Part shown: positions 1-12,715 of the stretch, piece by piece
Layout of the letters: every line of letters starts with the position of its first letter
How positions within the stretch are numbered: the first letter of the stretch is position 1
Assembly: GCF_022581195.2 (NCBI RefSeq)
Contig: NC_061471.1
Location: 8,742,001 to 8,806,000, forward strand
Direction: 5' to 3'
DNA length: 64,000 bases
From: Helicoverpa zea
Taxonomy: Eukaryota > Arthropoda > Insecta > Lepidoptera > Noctuidae
The notes under the pieces: generated by a model
What the model saw: the letters and a program-made list of their open reading frames with translations, nothing else
What the model was told of the DNA's origin: nothing
Databases searched by the model: none
Made by a program: the position numbers and the translations under genes

Positions 1-263
1 CGTGGTGGGGAGGCGAGGATGCGCGCGCGCCGGCAGATACTCCGTGCGCCGGAGGCTGCGTCACACGCACTTCAGTGAGGTTCACTAGTCACTTCACTGT
101 CGGCGCGCAGGCGCAATAGCGCGCATTCGGCGGGACATTCAAATTACAACTTTTTTTTTCATTTTTATATTTCGAACTTCTTATTTTTTCTTGTGTCTGA
201 CTGTACTGTGGTGTTGTTCAGTGTTGTTTGAGAACGAGAAACTGTTGGGCATGCTGGCGTAAG
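1..263 (+). promoter_or_regulatory. Promoter and 5' untranslated region of the window-spanning gene
   Basis: The first ~130 bases are GC- and CpG-rich (GCGCGCGCGCCGG near the start, CGGCGCGCAGGCGC near 100-115), then the sequence falls to the AT-rich background. An arthropod-type initiator TCAGT lies at 218-222, about 45 bases before the first ATG, and another TCAGT lies near 71-75. A TATA-like TTTATATTT is near 163-171, but its spacing from the 218 initiator is too long for a standard core promoter. The transcription start cannot be fixed by eye. The promoter assignment rests on composition and on the coding exon immediately downstream. Confidence 0.5.
251..262 (+). other. Upstream ATG: minimal uORF or alternative start with its own splice donor
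   Basis: The ATG at 251-253 opens a three-codon frame (Met-Leu-Ala) that stops at TAA 260-262, just before the main ATG at 264. If unspliced it is a minimal uORF. The same bases also hold a donor-like GTAAGAT at 259-265. If exon 1 ended at 258, the 8 coding bases from 251 would leave phase 2, the same phase as the main donor after 283, so the downstream exon would be read in the same frame from a shorter leader (Met-Leu-Ala-Ser-Leu-Leu-Leu). The main donor has the better exon side (CAG), and this one the better intron side (GTAAG). Confidence 0.4.
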
Positions 264-283
264 ATGACGGCTTTTAACTTCAG
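264..283 (+). CDS. First coding exon of a secreted or membrane protein (signal peptide start)
   Basis: ATG at 264 with A at -3, followed by six codons and two bases (ATG ACG GCT TTT AAC TTC AG), ends at the donor CAG|GTAGGAT. Joined to 61734-61809, phase 2 is kept and the protein begins MTAFNFRSLLLAAIVLSN. That gives a short n-region with one Arg at residue 7, a hydrophobic core of about 14 residues and a polar c-region with a plausible cleavage after Thr-Ala near residue 24. A sequence-wide coincidence of acceptor, phase and signal-peptide hydrophobicity is unlikely, but no transcript is available. I do not recognise the family. Short leader exons before very long first introns are common in insect secreted or receptor genes. 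An alternative start at 251 is listed separately. Confidence 0.6.
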
Positions 284-3200
284 GTAGGATTTATGTTTAA
301 GCTGTTTAAGCTTTGAATACGACCGAAATATAATTTTAAGTCGAGTGGTTTTAATCATCTGTAACTACTAAAAATGTTTTTTTTTTCTGACAGGAAAATA
401 ATTCTTGAAAATTATTCAGCTCCGACAAAAATATTTCTCGGTATCATCAATCGTATTAGAATTAATGGAGACTGAAGCTTCCAATATAAAATCATCAAAT
501 AACTTTTAAACGTGGTTCACAAATAATTTTAAAACTAAATGATTTATTTTGTACATATCGGGTGGAATATGAAAACTACGAAGAAGGAACTCTTCAAATA
601 TCTTTGATCGTCAGTTCATAGACATTAAACGCCTTATATTCATTTATTTTATCAAAAAATTGCAAATAGTCTCTCTAAGAATTAATTAAAATGATTAAAT
701 AATATATAGGAATAGTATTATCATTTTTGTCCTGTACTGTTTGCCGGCCGGTATTCTTGGAACTCAGATAGTGCACAGAGGGCCATTGATTGCGCTGAAC
801 AGTGTTCTAGGCGCTTGAATACGATCGTTATTACATTTTAATTTATAGAAAAAAAAAAAAAATTATTACATAATATTATGGTGAAGTTATTTTGTAAGTT
901 TTTTTACTAATGAGATTTTGAAAGTATAGGAACTGAATTTAAATTTCTGCTGAGTTGTTAGGCTAGCTTTTAGATATGGACTTACTACTGGTCTAAGCGG
1001 ATAATTTATCTAGGTGTTACCTACATGTATTTTTTTAAATTGTTAAACATGTTTTAAAAGTAAGCAGTTTATTAAAAAAAAAGTAAGTACTGTATATAAA
1101 CAGCTTTCAAAATTACGATTAACATGTTCAGAAAACTCTCGTTACAATAATTAACTTAATTAAATACCGCTAAAAACTAAATAAATAATAGTATCTACCT
1201 AAAATACGACCGTAGTAACCGCAAATATCGCCAAATTACAAACATTTTCTGCGCATACGCATGTCTCAGGATCACACGCAAATCGTGCGCACAGTTCATG
1301 TCTTGTCAGCGGGATGGGGTGCAAGGGCTGGCGGGGGAGAGGGGTAGGGTCACCACATGTTCCAATTTTGAATGAATGTGGTCACTGGTCAAACAAATGT
1401 CAAACAAACAAGTGAGGAAGTTGTTTTTTTTTTGAGCTTTTATGGCTGTTCCGTAGGAAGTGTGAGGAGACTACTTCAGGCGCCTAGGTAAAAAGTACCT
1501 TACCTATATGTTATTTCAATTTTTAAACGTGGTTAAGCTAGTTATTGTAAATTTTTGTGCTAAACTTAAACATTTTTTATATGTATTGAATTTTATTTAA
1601 AAAGTTACCTATAAAGTTGCAAGGATCGGTAATAAATACTAGCCTTGACCATCCGAGTTTTTTGGGACTACTCCACAAAAATGAAAGCTTACTGAACAGT
1701 GAACACTGAATTATTTTTTCAAAACAGACCAGTGGTTAAGGAGATAAGTTGGTTCAAACAAGCGGACTCTAAAGCTTTAAGTATAATAATGTTAACTTTT
1801 AACGCAATGTCTTCGTAGGCTTAATCTGTGGGTGAATCAAATGTGTAGGTACTTACATCCGCTTAATTAAGTTTCCAAAAATACTATAAATAAATTAGTC
1901 GGCAACAAATAAAGGAAGTTCAAAAAAGCATGGTTGACAATTTTTAATTGATAAATAACCGAAATGGTTTAGGTAACATGTTAGCACGATTGGAACCTAG
2001 TTTCCTGGATCCAAGCTTATTTCCAATTTAAGCGAAATAAGTACTTATAATAAAGTAGCTATGTACTGCTCGTTGATTAGGAGTGAACTAATAATATAAA
2101 ATTAAATGTGAGTGCAAATATATTTTAGAAGTCGCGTGTTTTTTTCAGTGATAAGGTATTTCAAGATAGCGAACTACCGCCACAGTTATTTCAATTCAAT
2201 TTTGTAAATATGGAATTCATGCTCTTTTTAACAGACTTAAAAAAATACTGTCATTGTTTGGATGCAGTTACCAATTTCCACTTCATCTCCCTACGTTGTT
2301 GAAAAAAACTCTCAGACTTATTAATTTAGAGCATCTAACAAGAAAGTTTCAACCAACACGAAAATAATTCACACCACTAAATTTAGACATTATCAAAGTT
2401 TACAACACCCAAAATTATATCTTATCGCCCTAGTAAAGTCATTTTAAGCTCACCTTATAATTCTACCGCGCCAACCCTACACCGCTCCCAGTGGGTCGTA
2501 AATCCACTCTCACACGAACCAAACCCGTCCACAAAATATATTAAAAAAACACCTTGAGATTAAAACTAAAGACTATTGTTCCTTTTATACGAGATCCCGA
2601 CGATCCAAGAGGAGAAATTCTTAGTCCCTTCATGCATAAATTCATTGTCGGTTTTGTGGCAAGCAGCCGTATAATTAAACTTAGAAGATTTAGATAACGG
2701 CAGAAAAGCCTTTCTTTTCGCAACAATGTAATTACAGTTCTATGCTTTCACGAATAAAGTTTCATTTTGTTTATCCGTAAGTTGTATAAAGTTTTTGCAA
2801 ACGGTAGCGTTAGGTCTGCGCGCGCGATTTCTTTGAAATTTCTCTTTCAGTTTGGGCTACTGTTTGTTTTTGTTTTTATGTGCCGTTCGGTAATTTTGTT
2901 CAAAGCTCTCTGTTTGAGACAATGTTTAGCTTTTATATCTAAGGTTGCTTTAGTACAATGCGTTTGTATCCCGATGTGTGATTGATTTCCGCCGCGGTTT
3001 CCTGAGATGCTGTTAATTATGCATCTGTGTAATGTTTCATTTGCGTTTGTGTGGAAATGGTCGAGTTTCCGTGTGTTTTATTTTTTCTTACGGGATGTCA
3101 GAATGTTTGACTTTTGTGTAATCTTTCTGATATACAAAAATTGTTATGTATTATGATGAAGCTGTGCAATCTTTTCATAACCTCTTCGTATAAAGTTATT

Positions 3201-5167
3201 GTCAATAGTTAGTAATATTTGACTTTTTATTTCACTAAGAAAAGATACCATGATAACATACATCAATACGATTTGCCATTCTTATTCAAACATGCCCTAA
3301 ATACATGCTAGTAAAACCATGAATGAATGTACGAAATAAAATGAAAGACAATACGCAATCGCAATATTTCCAGCTATAAAGTTTAAAACTTTTGTTTTTA
3401 TTGGGTCAACAATACACAGTTTAGCAAAGACAGACCAACATATTTCGTAATATGCTTATGAATACGACGAAGCTTCACTTTTCCTGTGTATGAGTATAAG
3501 TAAAGTTTGTTTGTGGTTACCATGGTTACAACACAATTTTCCCAGCTATGTAAGGTGGTTTCCAGTCTAATTTAACAGCCTACCTGGAACATAAACTAAT
3601 TGATACAGTTTATTACAATAAACTCCCCGGTCACTTTCTGCCTTGTTTCTAATTTTCAATTTTCTTAATTACTTAGGACGTTGTGTTGTTCAATAATATT
3701 CTTGTATTTCTCTCACATAGAAGGAATTAGTGATTCAGAGGGCTGCCAATGTGTCAATTATAGTGTTCCGGTCAAAAGCTTTGCATGTCTCATGAGCTTT
3801 CAAAGTGATAAGGGCTCGCAAGTTGTGGCCTGCATCTTAATAATGCATTTTGTATTGCTCACACGTTTATTTATTACTGGTAAATGGTAATAGAGTCGTT
3901 GCAATAGTTTATTACGTATCGTAACTGTTGATCGTATCATCGTATATTTGTTTTAGATGGGTTCTTAGAAACTGATTGCGTGTATTATTAAAACAAATAT
4001 ATTATTTAGTGAATGATAGAATTACTTATTTAGATTTTAATCTAACTTTGTAAAAGTGAAAAAAATATCCGGCAATATTCATGAACATCTTGTTGAAAAT
4101 CCAGTTTACCTCGTTAGTAACTCGCATGTGTGAGTAGGTATTGAAAGTAAACCTAGTGCTTACAAGGCTCCTGGCACGATATGCTCTCCTGGTAATTCTA
4201 GGTACAAACGAGACTCGGTCTAGACTGAGAGACTAAATCTAGATTTTATCTCGCCGCGCACAGACTTGAATAAAATTAGTCTAGAATGAAGGAATAGTAA
4301 AAATTTTTCTAATTTTGTTAGGATTATGCTAATAAAATAATTTATGAATTCTCTATTAACTTTTTTTTATTTATTTTAACACTTTTTTTTGCAATCAATT
4401 AATTATTTATTGGTTATGTTTATGTCAATAATAAAAGTTTGTTAGATAATGTGATGAACCATTTTAGTTTTTTATATAATAAAATAAAAATAAAAAACGA
4501 AGAAACTAATGTTATTTATTGACAATTTAATTGAAAGAAAAGAGGAAGATTTTTAAGAACCTGCTTTAGCATCTCTGTAAGCAAAAGTAATATTATAAGT
4601 AGTGGAATAACAACGGCAACACTCTTTCTTGGTGACAAATAAAATCTCCATCATACAAATAGGTACTTACATAACAATCACTGTATCATCCAGACATAAG
4701 AACATAGCAGGTCCCGTAAACGAGAAAAGAACCTAATTAAAAAAATCTAAAGGTTTGTTAGAAACTCATTCTACTAGTACTAGAAAAGTCTGTCTTACAC
4801 GAGTAGCCATTCAACACTTCTATTAATAGCTTGACTACCAAGACGAAATTTCAGCGAAGCTCTCTATAAATCCTTGTAACTCGTTCCTTGTAATACGCGA
4901 TCAAAAGATCCTGATCTCCTAGTATCACAAAACGGTTCGTGGAACTAAATAGAACCAGGTCTAATGTGACACGAGGAAATTATGTTTCTTTTGAACCTGT
5001 TTTCTTTCAAAGCACTTTTTTTCAATTATGGTTAAATGTAATTAAATAAAATCTTTCATTTGTGGGAGAGAGCTCGGTTCATTGCCCGACCTAGGTCATG
5101 TCTCCTAAGCATTTTCTCAATAATCCCGGGTTGGTCCCATTAATGGTACCCGATCTCTCCGTATGGA
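284..5167. other. Intronic sequence, no gene seen
   Basis: AT-rich sequence with poly-A and poly-T runs (for example near 372, 849 and 1420) and only short chance frames. The single notable item is the G-run cluster listed at 1311-1349. The frames at 2541-2726 and 2767-2985 have no recognisable protein features. Confidence 0.5.
1311..1349 (+). other. G-quadruplex candidate
   Basis: Six runs of three or more G within 39 bases: 1311-1313, 1316-1319, 1325-1327, 1333-1337, 1341-1344 and 1347-1349, separated by loops of 2-5 bases. This fits the usual G-quadruplex pattern with spare runs. It lies about 1 kb inside the intron on the coding strand, so it could form in DNA or in the nascent RNA. Nothing shows that it is used. 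Confidence 0.5.
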
Positions 5168-5236
5168 ATACAAGGATTCCAAAACGTACAGACTGCCTAT
5201 CTGAGCACCTCAACCTAAGACATATTGCTTAGTAAG
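5168..5236 (-). mobile_element. Degenerate SINE fragment
   Basis: Short stretches (GACTGCCTATCTGA, then CTCAACC and TAGTAAGACTT) match in order the minus-strand SINE copy at 59168-59559. The rest has decayed. No ends or target duplication are visible. Confidence 0.4.
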
Positions 5237-7486
5237 ACTTGATTGGTCACAACTTTCCATTTTTAAGTATCCCTTAATTCTAAAGATGGCCAGCACCGAA
5301 GTATTATGATGACAGACAGAGGTCACTGATCCAAATATTAACTGCTGAATTGACTCCCATGTTTAAAAGCGTTGTGCGACCTGCGTGTGTGGTCTAAGGG
5401 TTTTCATATTATAAATTGATTGATTTGAGTAAAGCCAAAAATTAAATACATCAGTTGAGTGACTTTTCATGTGTATATTTGTGATGTTTCTTGAACATAG
5501 CAAGAAACATTTTTCAAACTATCACGGATTTTGTTGTTAAAGTTTGCGTTTGGAACATACGGGGCCACTACAGGTCCCTAGAGTGTTAGTGGTCCTGAGA
5601 GTATTAGTGAGTATTTTGGATTCGTGCCACATACATACTGACTTGTACCTGTTACATACATTTCCAATCTAACTGAATACGGTAGTAAGAACTTAAATCT
5701 ATGCTTTTTAAACTGTACGCTTTTCATATTACTTACAAGAAAAGCACGCGACAGGTCTTGAAAAGTTGCTCAATGATGAACCAAATTGACCTACAACTTG
5801 ATATAGCCCAGACAATGTCCCAACTGACGGATTTGTAATTTCTACCATGGCTTTTTACGATTGCGGTTTACAATTTAGTACATTTAGTAATCATGATTTA
5901 TTTACGTTCCATGAGTTATGTAACAAAATATGTGTAAAGAAATATGTCTCTAGTTTTCAATTTGGTTTTACCTGCCTCTTTTATCCAGTGTATAAGAGGA
6001 TATGTTTCAAATTCCAATAATTACCCGAATTGTTGATACGATATCGTTAACTAATTGGGCTTCTATGCAATCTGCAATAGCCATGAAGGCACCCAATATA
6101 ATCAATAGATAGCTAATTGCTAATTACCGTTCATGTGAAATGTGTGTGGCTAATGATTTTGAATTTAGAATCATTTCCACGAAATTTTCAAATTATCCCA
6201 TAAACTGCACTTTCTTCAAGAGTTATTGTATACCTTCGTGACTCTCTGAGAGCCTGGTACATGCACAGACTTACAGCAACCTGTTGGCTATTTCAATTCG
6301 GTCAAGGTTGTACCGGCAATCGCTTGCTATTAGGGAAACTGAACGGGATTTGAGGTAAGGAATGCCGCGTAGGGCTGGCGCAATCAACTTATTACATCTT
6401 AAAAAATCACCTGTAGAATTACGTGATTTAATTAATTCCAATAGGAAAATAATCCGCTTGGGAAAGATGGGAATCTCATCTTCATCATGCATAATGTAGG
6501 CGTAGTAGGTATATAAGTAATCAATGGTAGTATCTTTTGCACTTTAAAGTTTCGAAGTTATCTGAAGACAAAGTTAGATTTATGACGATTTTGATGTCAT
6601 TCCAATCGTTTTAAAGACACTGATTGATAAAGTCTAGTTACACTTTTCTATAAGTTCCTAATTTCATCTAATAACCTGACTGCTTCCTTTATGAATCTTG
6701 GATTAGTTTTTTTTAATTGCCGTTTCTGTGACGCCAATTTCAATTCAAGACAGTGTTTCATACCCTTTTTTATTAGTACCTAAACACCTGTTTAAAAAAA
6801 GAAGATCACTGAATTTCACATACAGAATAAGAGCGGTTATATTTTTCTTTAGTTTATGGCAACCATAGAGCTCCAAAGGGTGTGTGGCAACGCGTGGGTG
6901 TCGATACAGACGTTTATAGCATGTTTGTATGTAAGTTCGTTAGTTTACATTATTAAAGTATCGTACTGCATGGGGAATGTTTGTTTCTTCTAGAAAGTCG
7001 GTCAAGTGTTTGATGGACTATTCAAGGACGGAGGGTAGTGTGTGTAGGCGTCCTTGATTTTATTTAGGTTTGGGTGCGAAAAGAATAATTGTGTGCCCTA
7101 TTAATCTTATTATACGATTAGGAGAATTAAAATGTACAGTAGTTTAACGAGGAATATTTAATCTGGAGTGTGATTTCTGTTAAATACATTGCTGCTCTTT
7201 TTGAATTGTATAATATACTTAAAACCGAACAATAGCACAAGTCAACCATTGGGCTCTTTTTTCCTAAAATGATAAGGGGAATTATAAAACGAGCGATTAA
7301 AAAATGACTGATGATGACCTACTGTATTAATAATTTGAGCGGTATGAATTTGAGTAAGCGAAAAATTAACTAAACTAACAACGAATATTGATTAATAATA
7401 AAATCCAGAACGAGCTTACAAAAAGTGGATTGTGAATAATTGTGATAAATCCATTTCATATATTAAAATTTTATCCGAGCGACTAC
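5237..7486. other. Intronic sequence, no gene seen
   Basis: AT-rich, with stops in all frames. The longest frame (6271-6492, minus) shows no domain-like pattern. No repeat ends recognised. Confidence 0.45.
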
Positions 7487-8268
7487 ATTACTAAGTGAGC
7501 GACTGGAAATACGGAGAGGGCAACTTAAATCTTAAGTTCAGTCTCATTTTTTTTAAGTGAGGTATACATAACGTACGTACTACTAAAAAGTTATTGATTA
7601 TTAGATTTAGATTAAAGATTATTGGTTCCTGATATTCTATTTTACGATGGCAGAATTTTGAAAACGAATCGCTGCAAAACCGACTCCACGCAGTCTTGTT
7701 TGAACTACCCCTAGAGTGCAATTCAAAACCGCGCAGACGCGGAGGGGCGAGGCGGCCTGCGAGCTGAGGCGCAGGTAATTTTAATGCTCGCCGACGCGGT
7801 TGAGGCTGAAGCTGCGGTGGTAAGCGTAAATCTGCGACGATAAGCTCGCATGGGACCGCCGGAGCCCCGCAGCGCCGGAGCCGTGACAGAAGCCATGCTT
7901 GCTGCATGTTGCATTGTGCTTGCATGCTCCGCTATCTCCCGCTTACCCCTTGATATCTAAATTATACTTTTCTGATTACTACTTAGGAAATGTATAGATT
8001 TCCTAGGAAATTTGTCTAATATAATTTATTTCACACATTTTGTATTCGAAACACTTCATTTAAGATATAAAATGCCGCTCAGTATAAAAAATACATTTGC
8101 CAAATATTGAAAAAAATGCAGGACGTAACGTTGACACTCAAACAAATATTAAGTCGCTCAAATATTATGAAGCTGCTCATTTTGTATTTTAAGTAACTCA
8201 AATTAAGGTTTGTTAGATACTATTCTGTTGATTTTTCGTCACTCACAGTCAGTCGCTCACTTAGTAAT
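7487..8268. mobile_element. TIR element with GC-rich core and subterminal repeats
   Basis: A perfect 19-base inverted repeat bounds the segment: ATTACTAAGTGAGCGACTG at 7487-7505 and its complement at 8250-8268. If the outer TA bases (7489-7490 and 8265-8266) are the target duplication, the element is 7491-8264. The motif AGTCGCTC and close variants recur next to both ends: inverted at 7478-7485 and 7497-7504, direct near 8153 and at 8251, with looser forms near 8169, 8191 and 8238. The middle holds a GC island. No transposase is recognised; the 144-residue minus-strand frame at 7491-7925 is probably a by-product of the GC-rich core. Superfamily unknown, perhaps Tc1/mariner-like if the TA duplication is real. 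Confidence 0.55.
7725..7930. other. GC/CpG island inside the TIR element
   Basis: About 200 bases of markedly GC-rich sequence (for example GACGCGGAGGGGCGAGGCGG near 7736) in an AT-rich intron. It contains a good donor-like GGCGCAG|GTAATT near 7776 on the plus strand and GGTG|GTAAGCG near 7820, but no ATG in a convincing context. It may be the promoter of the transposon or an adopted alternative promoter or 5' exon of the host gene. The minus-strand Ala/Arg/Ser-rich frame at 7723-7914 is typical of translated GC-rich DNA and is not called as a gene. Confidence 0.4.
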
Positions 8269-11200
8269 TATATAACCCAAATTAATTAATCTTGACACTT
8301 AAAATTATAATTTACAGTCACTTGGTTTATTGCTACCCAAATGATAATACGTTCAAGGCAAGGGTTCTTAAAATAACTGTTTACTTTAAAAATTCTATGT
8401 GAAAATTCATAGTAAACAAATAATTATATTGTAGTTGTTTCAAGAAAACTGAAGTTTATGTTGTCGGTGAACTTAGGCCTTATTGTCCCCGCTTAACCGA
8501 TCCACATAAAGACACCAATCTTAAAACTCCATGAACTTCATCTTCACGACCCCAGCCAAAAACAATATCTAATATCGCTTTCAACCTCAACCAAACATCA
8601 GGCATAAACAATTGGCATCCAAAACGACAATAACGTGTTCCATGTTCAAAATTAGCAGAAGAGCTTTGTGTTCTGTCCTGTAAGCTGGCGTGTCGGCGTA
8701 AACTTATATGCGAGTTGGAAACAGCGTTAATGGCGGGACGTCTGTATGCCCCTTTAGCACTTCCGCGTGCGTATGGTAGTGTCCTAAAATGGTACTGGTC
8801 AATATGGTTTTTTTAGATGTTTTTGGCTTCTATTAGCTGTGTCGTGGTAGTTAGGAATAATTTTGGATTTGTTAATACAGGATTTAATTTGGTATGAAAC
8901 AATGAAAGAATGGTTCATTATGTTTTTAGAAGGGTGAAAAAGCCCGCCAATTACTTTCTTGTGGTCTTTCGTATTTTGGGTCTTATGAAAAAAAAAATCA
9001 GTAACGACTTTTTTAGTCACCAATCGCCTCCATATTAATAAATTTTATTCTGTGTAAATTCCGAAAGTTATCTATAATATATATATATCATATCGGTCTT
9101 GAGTGAAGTACACTCCTGTAATATAAATACGACGTTGCAATACCCGGAATAACATGAAAGACAAATAATAAATTAATATTGCATTACATAAGTCCGCAGG
9201 CGACATAAATTATAACCGGTCACATGCTAATTGTTGGCATAATGATGTCAATATGAAAGTTCCCAATGATCCTAGACGATGGGAGCGCCTGTATCTATGC
9301 GCGGGCGCAGCCGGGGCGCACATGTTCACACTTTAGGGGGTGGACACATGCACTTGCGACAAGGTTGTCAATTATGATTGAAGTCACTTAGTTTTTTGTT
9401 AACTGTCACTTTGTTTGAAGTGTTAGAAATTAAGTGAGCGTTTTTTGTGTGTACTTATTTTTAAATCGGAGGCTGCATATTTATGCTCTATATAGTTTCT
9501 TGCAACGGTTTTGATTAAATTAATAACGGGTGGCACCGCAATAAAAATGTATGCTTGAATATATTTTAAATTTAAACAAAACAATACCTGAAGACCAAAA
9601 AACATCAATTTATTTAATGTTTGTTGACAACCCTACCAGGGTACCAACAATGCGCGCTAAATCACCCGCAGAGCGCGTCGCGGCGGGTGCATGCGTTTGA
9701 CACGCCGCGTTACGTTTTACGACAGCCCGTCTTCCGTGCGATACTATTGGCCTCATAGCGCTAGATAATAACCGAATCATTTGATAACTCTTATCGGTTA
9801 TGCTCGCCTAGTACTTTCGTAGACGTTCCGGCAATTTTGGTGACTTGGAACTTTTTCTTATGAACGTATGATAAGAAAAGGATGGTACCTATATAAAGTT
9901 TGATATTAACTTATTGACTGATTATCTTATGAATAAATTAATTTACCCGTTGTAGGTGTTAATCATTAGACGATTTATTCGTTTTGAATTATTATTCAGC
10001 GACCATAATTATGGCCCATACATAGTTTTCTAGAAAATGGAAATCCTATTATTTCTTTATTTAAGAAAGGCTAACTACATAGATGGAGGGCCGCTTGGTA
10101 ATTTGTAGCATTGCATTGCATTGTAAAACCGTTAAATCAACCCCTGTTCTGTGGACCTTTGGAAAAAATGCGTCGTAAACAAACTTTCATACCTGATTGT
10201 AGCGACACTTTTTTTTCAAGTCACTGTAAAAATCGGTATAATCGCGGAAAGCCTCAATATTTAAGGCTTAATTTTTCATGATCTAAAAATTCGAATAGGT
10301 ATGTGTTATTTAGAAAATAAATAATAGCTTTGAAATAACACAGCTGTGACAAATAACCCTTCAACGTGCAATACTGAAAATTATAAGTTACTAGGAGCGC
10401 AGAATTTTCTCAACGTACTTTCGCTATCGCTACGTTAGCCGGTACAATCGTAAATTTTCCCGCCACGGCAATATTTCACGGGACTCGCTACACGGTGCTC
10501 CGCCATTACTATATAGTGCGCAGTCTCGGCTAATGATACCCTCTCCTTAGGAAGTTCAATGCGATTAACTTTTACTTTATTTACTTACATTCAAGAAAGC
10601 TGTTGTAATAAAATCAATGTAAAATCTTAAAACAAAACCGCTGAAAAAAAGATCAATTTTTCCGTCTACCTGTCTATTATTTACCGCAGCCCACTATAAA
10701 ATGCTACTATTTATATTTAAATAAAAGTTTTACTACGTAATTGCGTTAAAAATCTGTACCGATATAAAAGTCACGCAATGAACGTAAGTGTTCACTTATA
10801 ATCATCAAAGGCTGCCCTTTATCTTACCATTACATTAAGGCTCGGAGCATCGCGTAGTTAATCTCTCCGCATGCGAGTTAAAAATAAAAAATAAGTAGTT
10901 TACTTGCAAAGGGCACAGTAATTATTTTATCGCGCGTGTTCCAGATGTACCTGCACATCCTTGTGAGTCATGCGAGCCTAGTACAATTTACACGGCAATT
11001 TACAAGGTCCCTCGGGAATTACGGGAGCCGGCCGTCGTCGTTGCCGGTTCGTCGCTATGGTTACAGAATCCATTATTAATACATCGCGCCGTATGAGAGC
11101 GTTTACAACTTCTCTTATTATTATTAACGTACTTGTTATTTTAAGCCTAATGAGTTTATTAGGCCTTATTTGACCTAATTAGTATTACATAACAATTCGT

Positions 11201-11772
11201 TATCAAGTTCCTTATTCAAATAAAAATAATCGTGGAACTTTTATTTATTAGGTTTTCGAAACAATACCTAATTCTATGCCAACACTGCATGGGATAACGT
11301 GTTAAACTTTCATTTGATTCCAGAGAGTTTATTAAGGCAATAAAAACAAAAGTTTTTAACATTTAATTGTATGAACAATGTAGGTGTTTCAATTACCGAT
11401 ACATTCATGTTTAGTTATCGTTTATCTAGTTATTGAAACCGATTCAGGCGTAGGTGTTAGTCGGGAACGTGTTAAGAAAAGGTTCAACTTTCTCCTTACA
11501 ATGTTTTGGAGACAGCACAACCACTAAAACTTTAAATGAAGTAGATTAGATAACGTTTTTTGGAAAAACCCAAATGTACCGGGTATAGAACACTTTTTGC
11601 AATTATGTATTTTGAGACATAAAAAAATAAATTCTTATTAGCCAAATGTACAAAATTGTACTAGATACCTACTATGCCAGTTGGATAAATCTCTTATTCC
11701 CATATACCTAAATGAATAAGATTGAAATGAAACAGCTAGCGGTTCGTCAATTTTCTTATTATTCGTAATCAG
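8269..11772. other. Intronic sequence with two small GC-rich patches, no gene seen
   Basis: Mostly AT-rich with frequent stops. GC-rich patches lie at about 9281-9330 and 9649-9715 without an open frame or clear TIR. A short (AT)n run is at about 9077-9088. The sequence TTAAGTGAGCG near 9431 resembles the terminal motif of the 7.5-8.3 kb element, but no partner end was found. Confidence 0.45.
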
Positions 11773-11981
11773 TTATAGCCACGAAGGAGAAAAGACTAGC
11801 GGAGATGCCCTAACGCAGGTAGGTCACGCGCCTTCAGGTAGGTCAAATACGTCACGACTACGTCACGGCAGGCGTGGCTGGACACCGCCCATATACCGTC
11901 CTTTACATCAAACTGACATCTTGTCATGGTTGTATTTTTACCACAATTTCAACAGATTTTATTTGTTACTCGATTAAAACG

Positions 11982-12057
11982 ATGAAATGCGCTATCATTA
12001 ATTGTAGAAATTGCTCAGGATCCAAACTCAAACATACCATAGGATAACATTTCACGT
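11982..12057 (+). pseudogene. Decayed THAP-domain first exon (outer element)
   Basis: ATG at 11982 begins MKCAIINCRNCSGSK: a Cys-X4-Cys pair placed as in the first half of a C2CH THAP zinc finger. After Thr-Ile-Gly the frame hits TAA; a one-base slip would instead continue into Ile-Thr-Phe-His, the usual THAP Phe-His step. A good donor CACGT|GTAAGT ends the exon at 12057. The second half of the finger (Cys-X2-His-Phe) is not found nearby, as expected if the rest was lost or displaced by the nested insertion. Evidence is the motif, the start codon near the element end and the splice donor. It is certainly non-functional as it stands. Confidence 0.55.
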
Positions 12058-12715
12058 GTAAGTAATATTTTAGCTTTAAAACATATTTTTTGCTAGAGAC
12101 ATCTGTCGTCGAATAGCTGCATTTCTAGAACCTCTAAGTGAATTTGTATTATTTTCGTATCAATCTTGTATCAATGTATATTATTGGTACCAATTTTTGC
12201 CTTAAAAAGCAGCTTCATTTTTCCTTGCATCCTACAAGTTTTTTTATAGATTATTTACAAACCAAAACATATGATATATTATCATGAAAATTGAATATTA
12301 TAAAAACACCATCTTTCGGTAAGTAGTCGACTTACGTATATTTGAAGTAAAATTGTGTTCATCAAGACAGAGAGACCCGTTACAAAATTAAGTGCTACCA
12401 GACATCGAAAATGCAATCACCCATTCTTAAAAAAGGTCTTATTTAAAAAAGCTGCAATAGGCATGATGACAAATTTTTAAATTCCTTTGTATGATGTAGG
12501 TATACGTCTATTTTATATGAAAAATTATTAATTTTAAGAAAATGCGAAGTTTTTTTTATCAAATAATTGCATTTTTCTCTGTCCACTTTGAATCCGGCGC
12601 GAAAACGCTTGTCAGTGTCATGTCGTCAACTCGTCACTTGTGACGTCACGACTGAAATTACAAGACGCAAGTAAACAACGCTCGTGCAATAATTAAGTTT
12701 TTAGTGTAATTAAAT

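Noticed and set aside
7491..7925. 144-codon minus-strand frame
   Set aside because: Its first half is Ala/Arg/Pro/Leu-rich translation of a GC island and its second half is AT-rich without a motif. It ends in the TIR, so it is most likely a by-product of composition.
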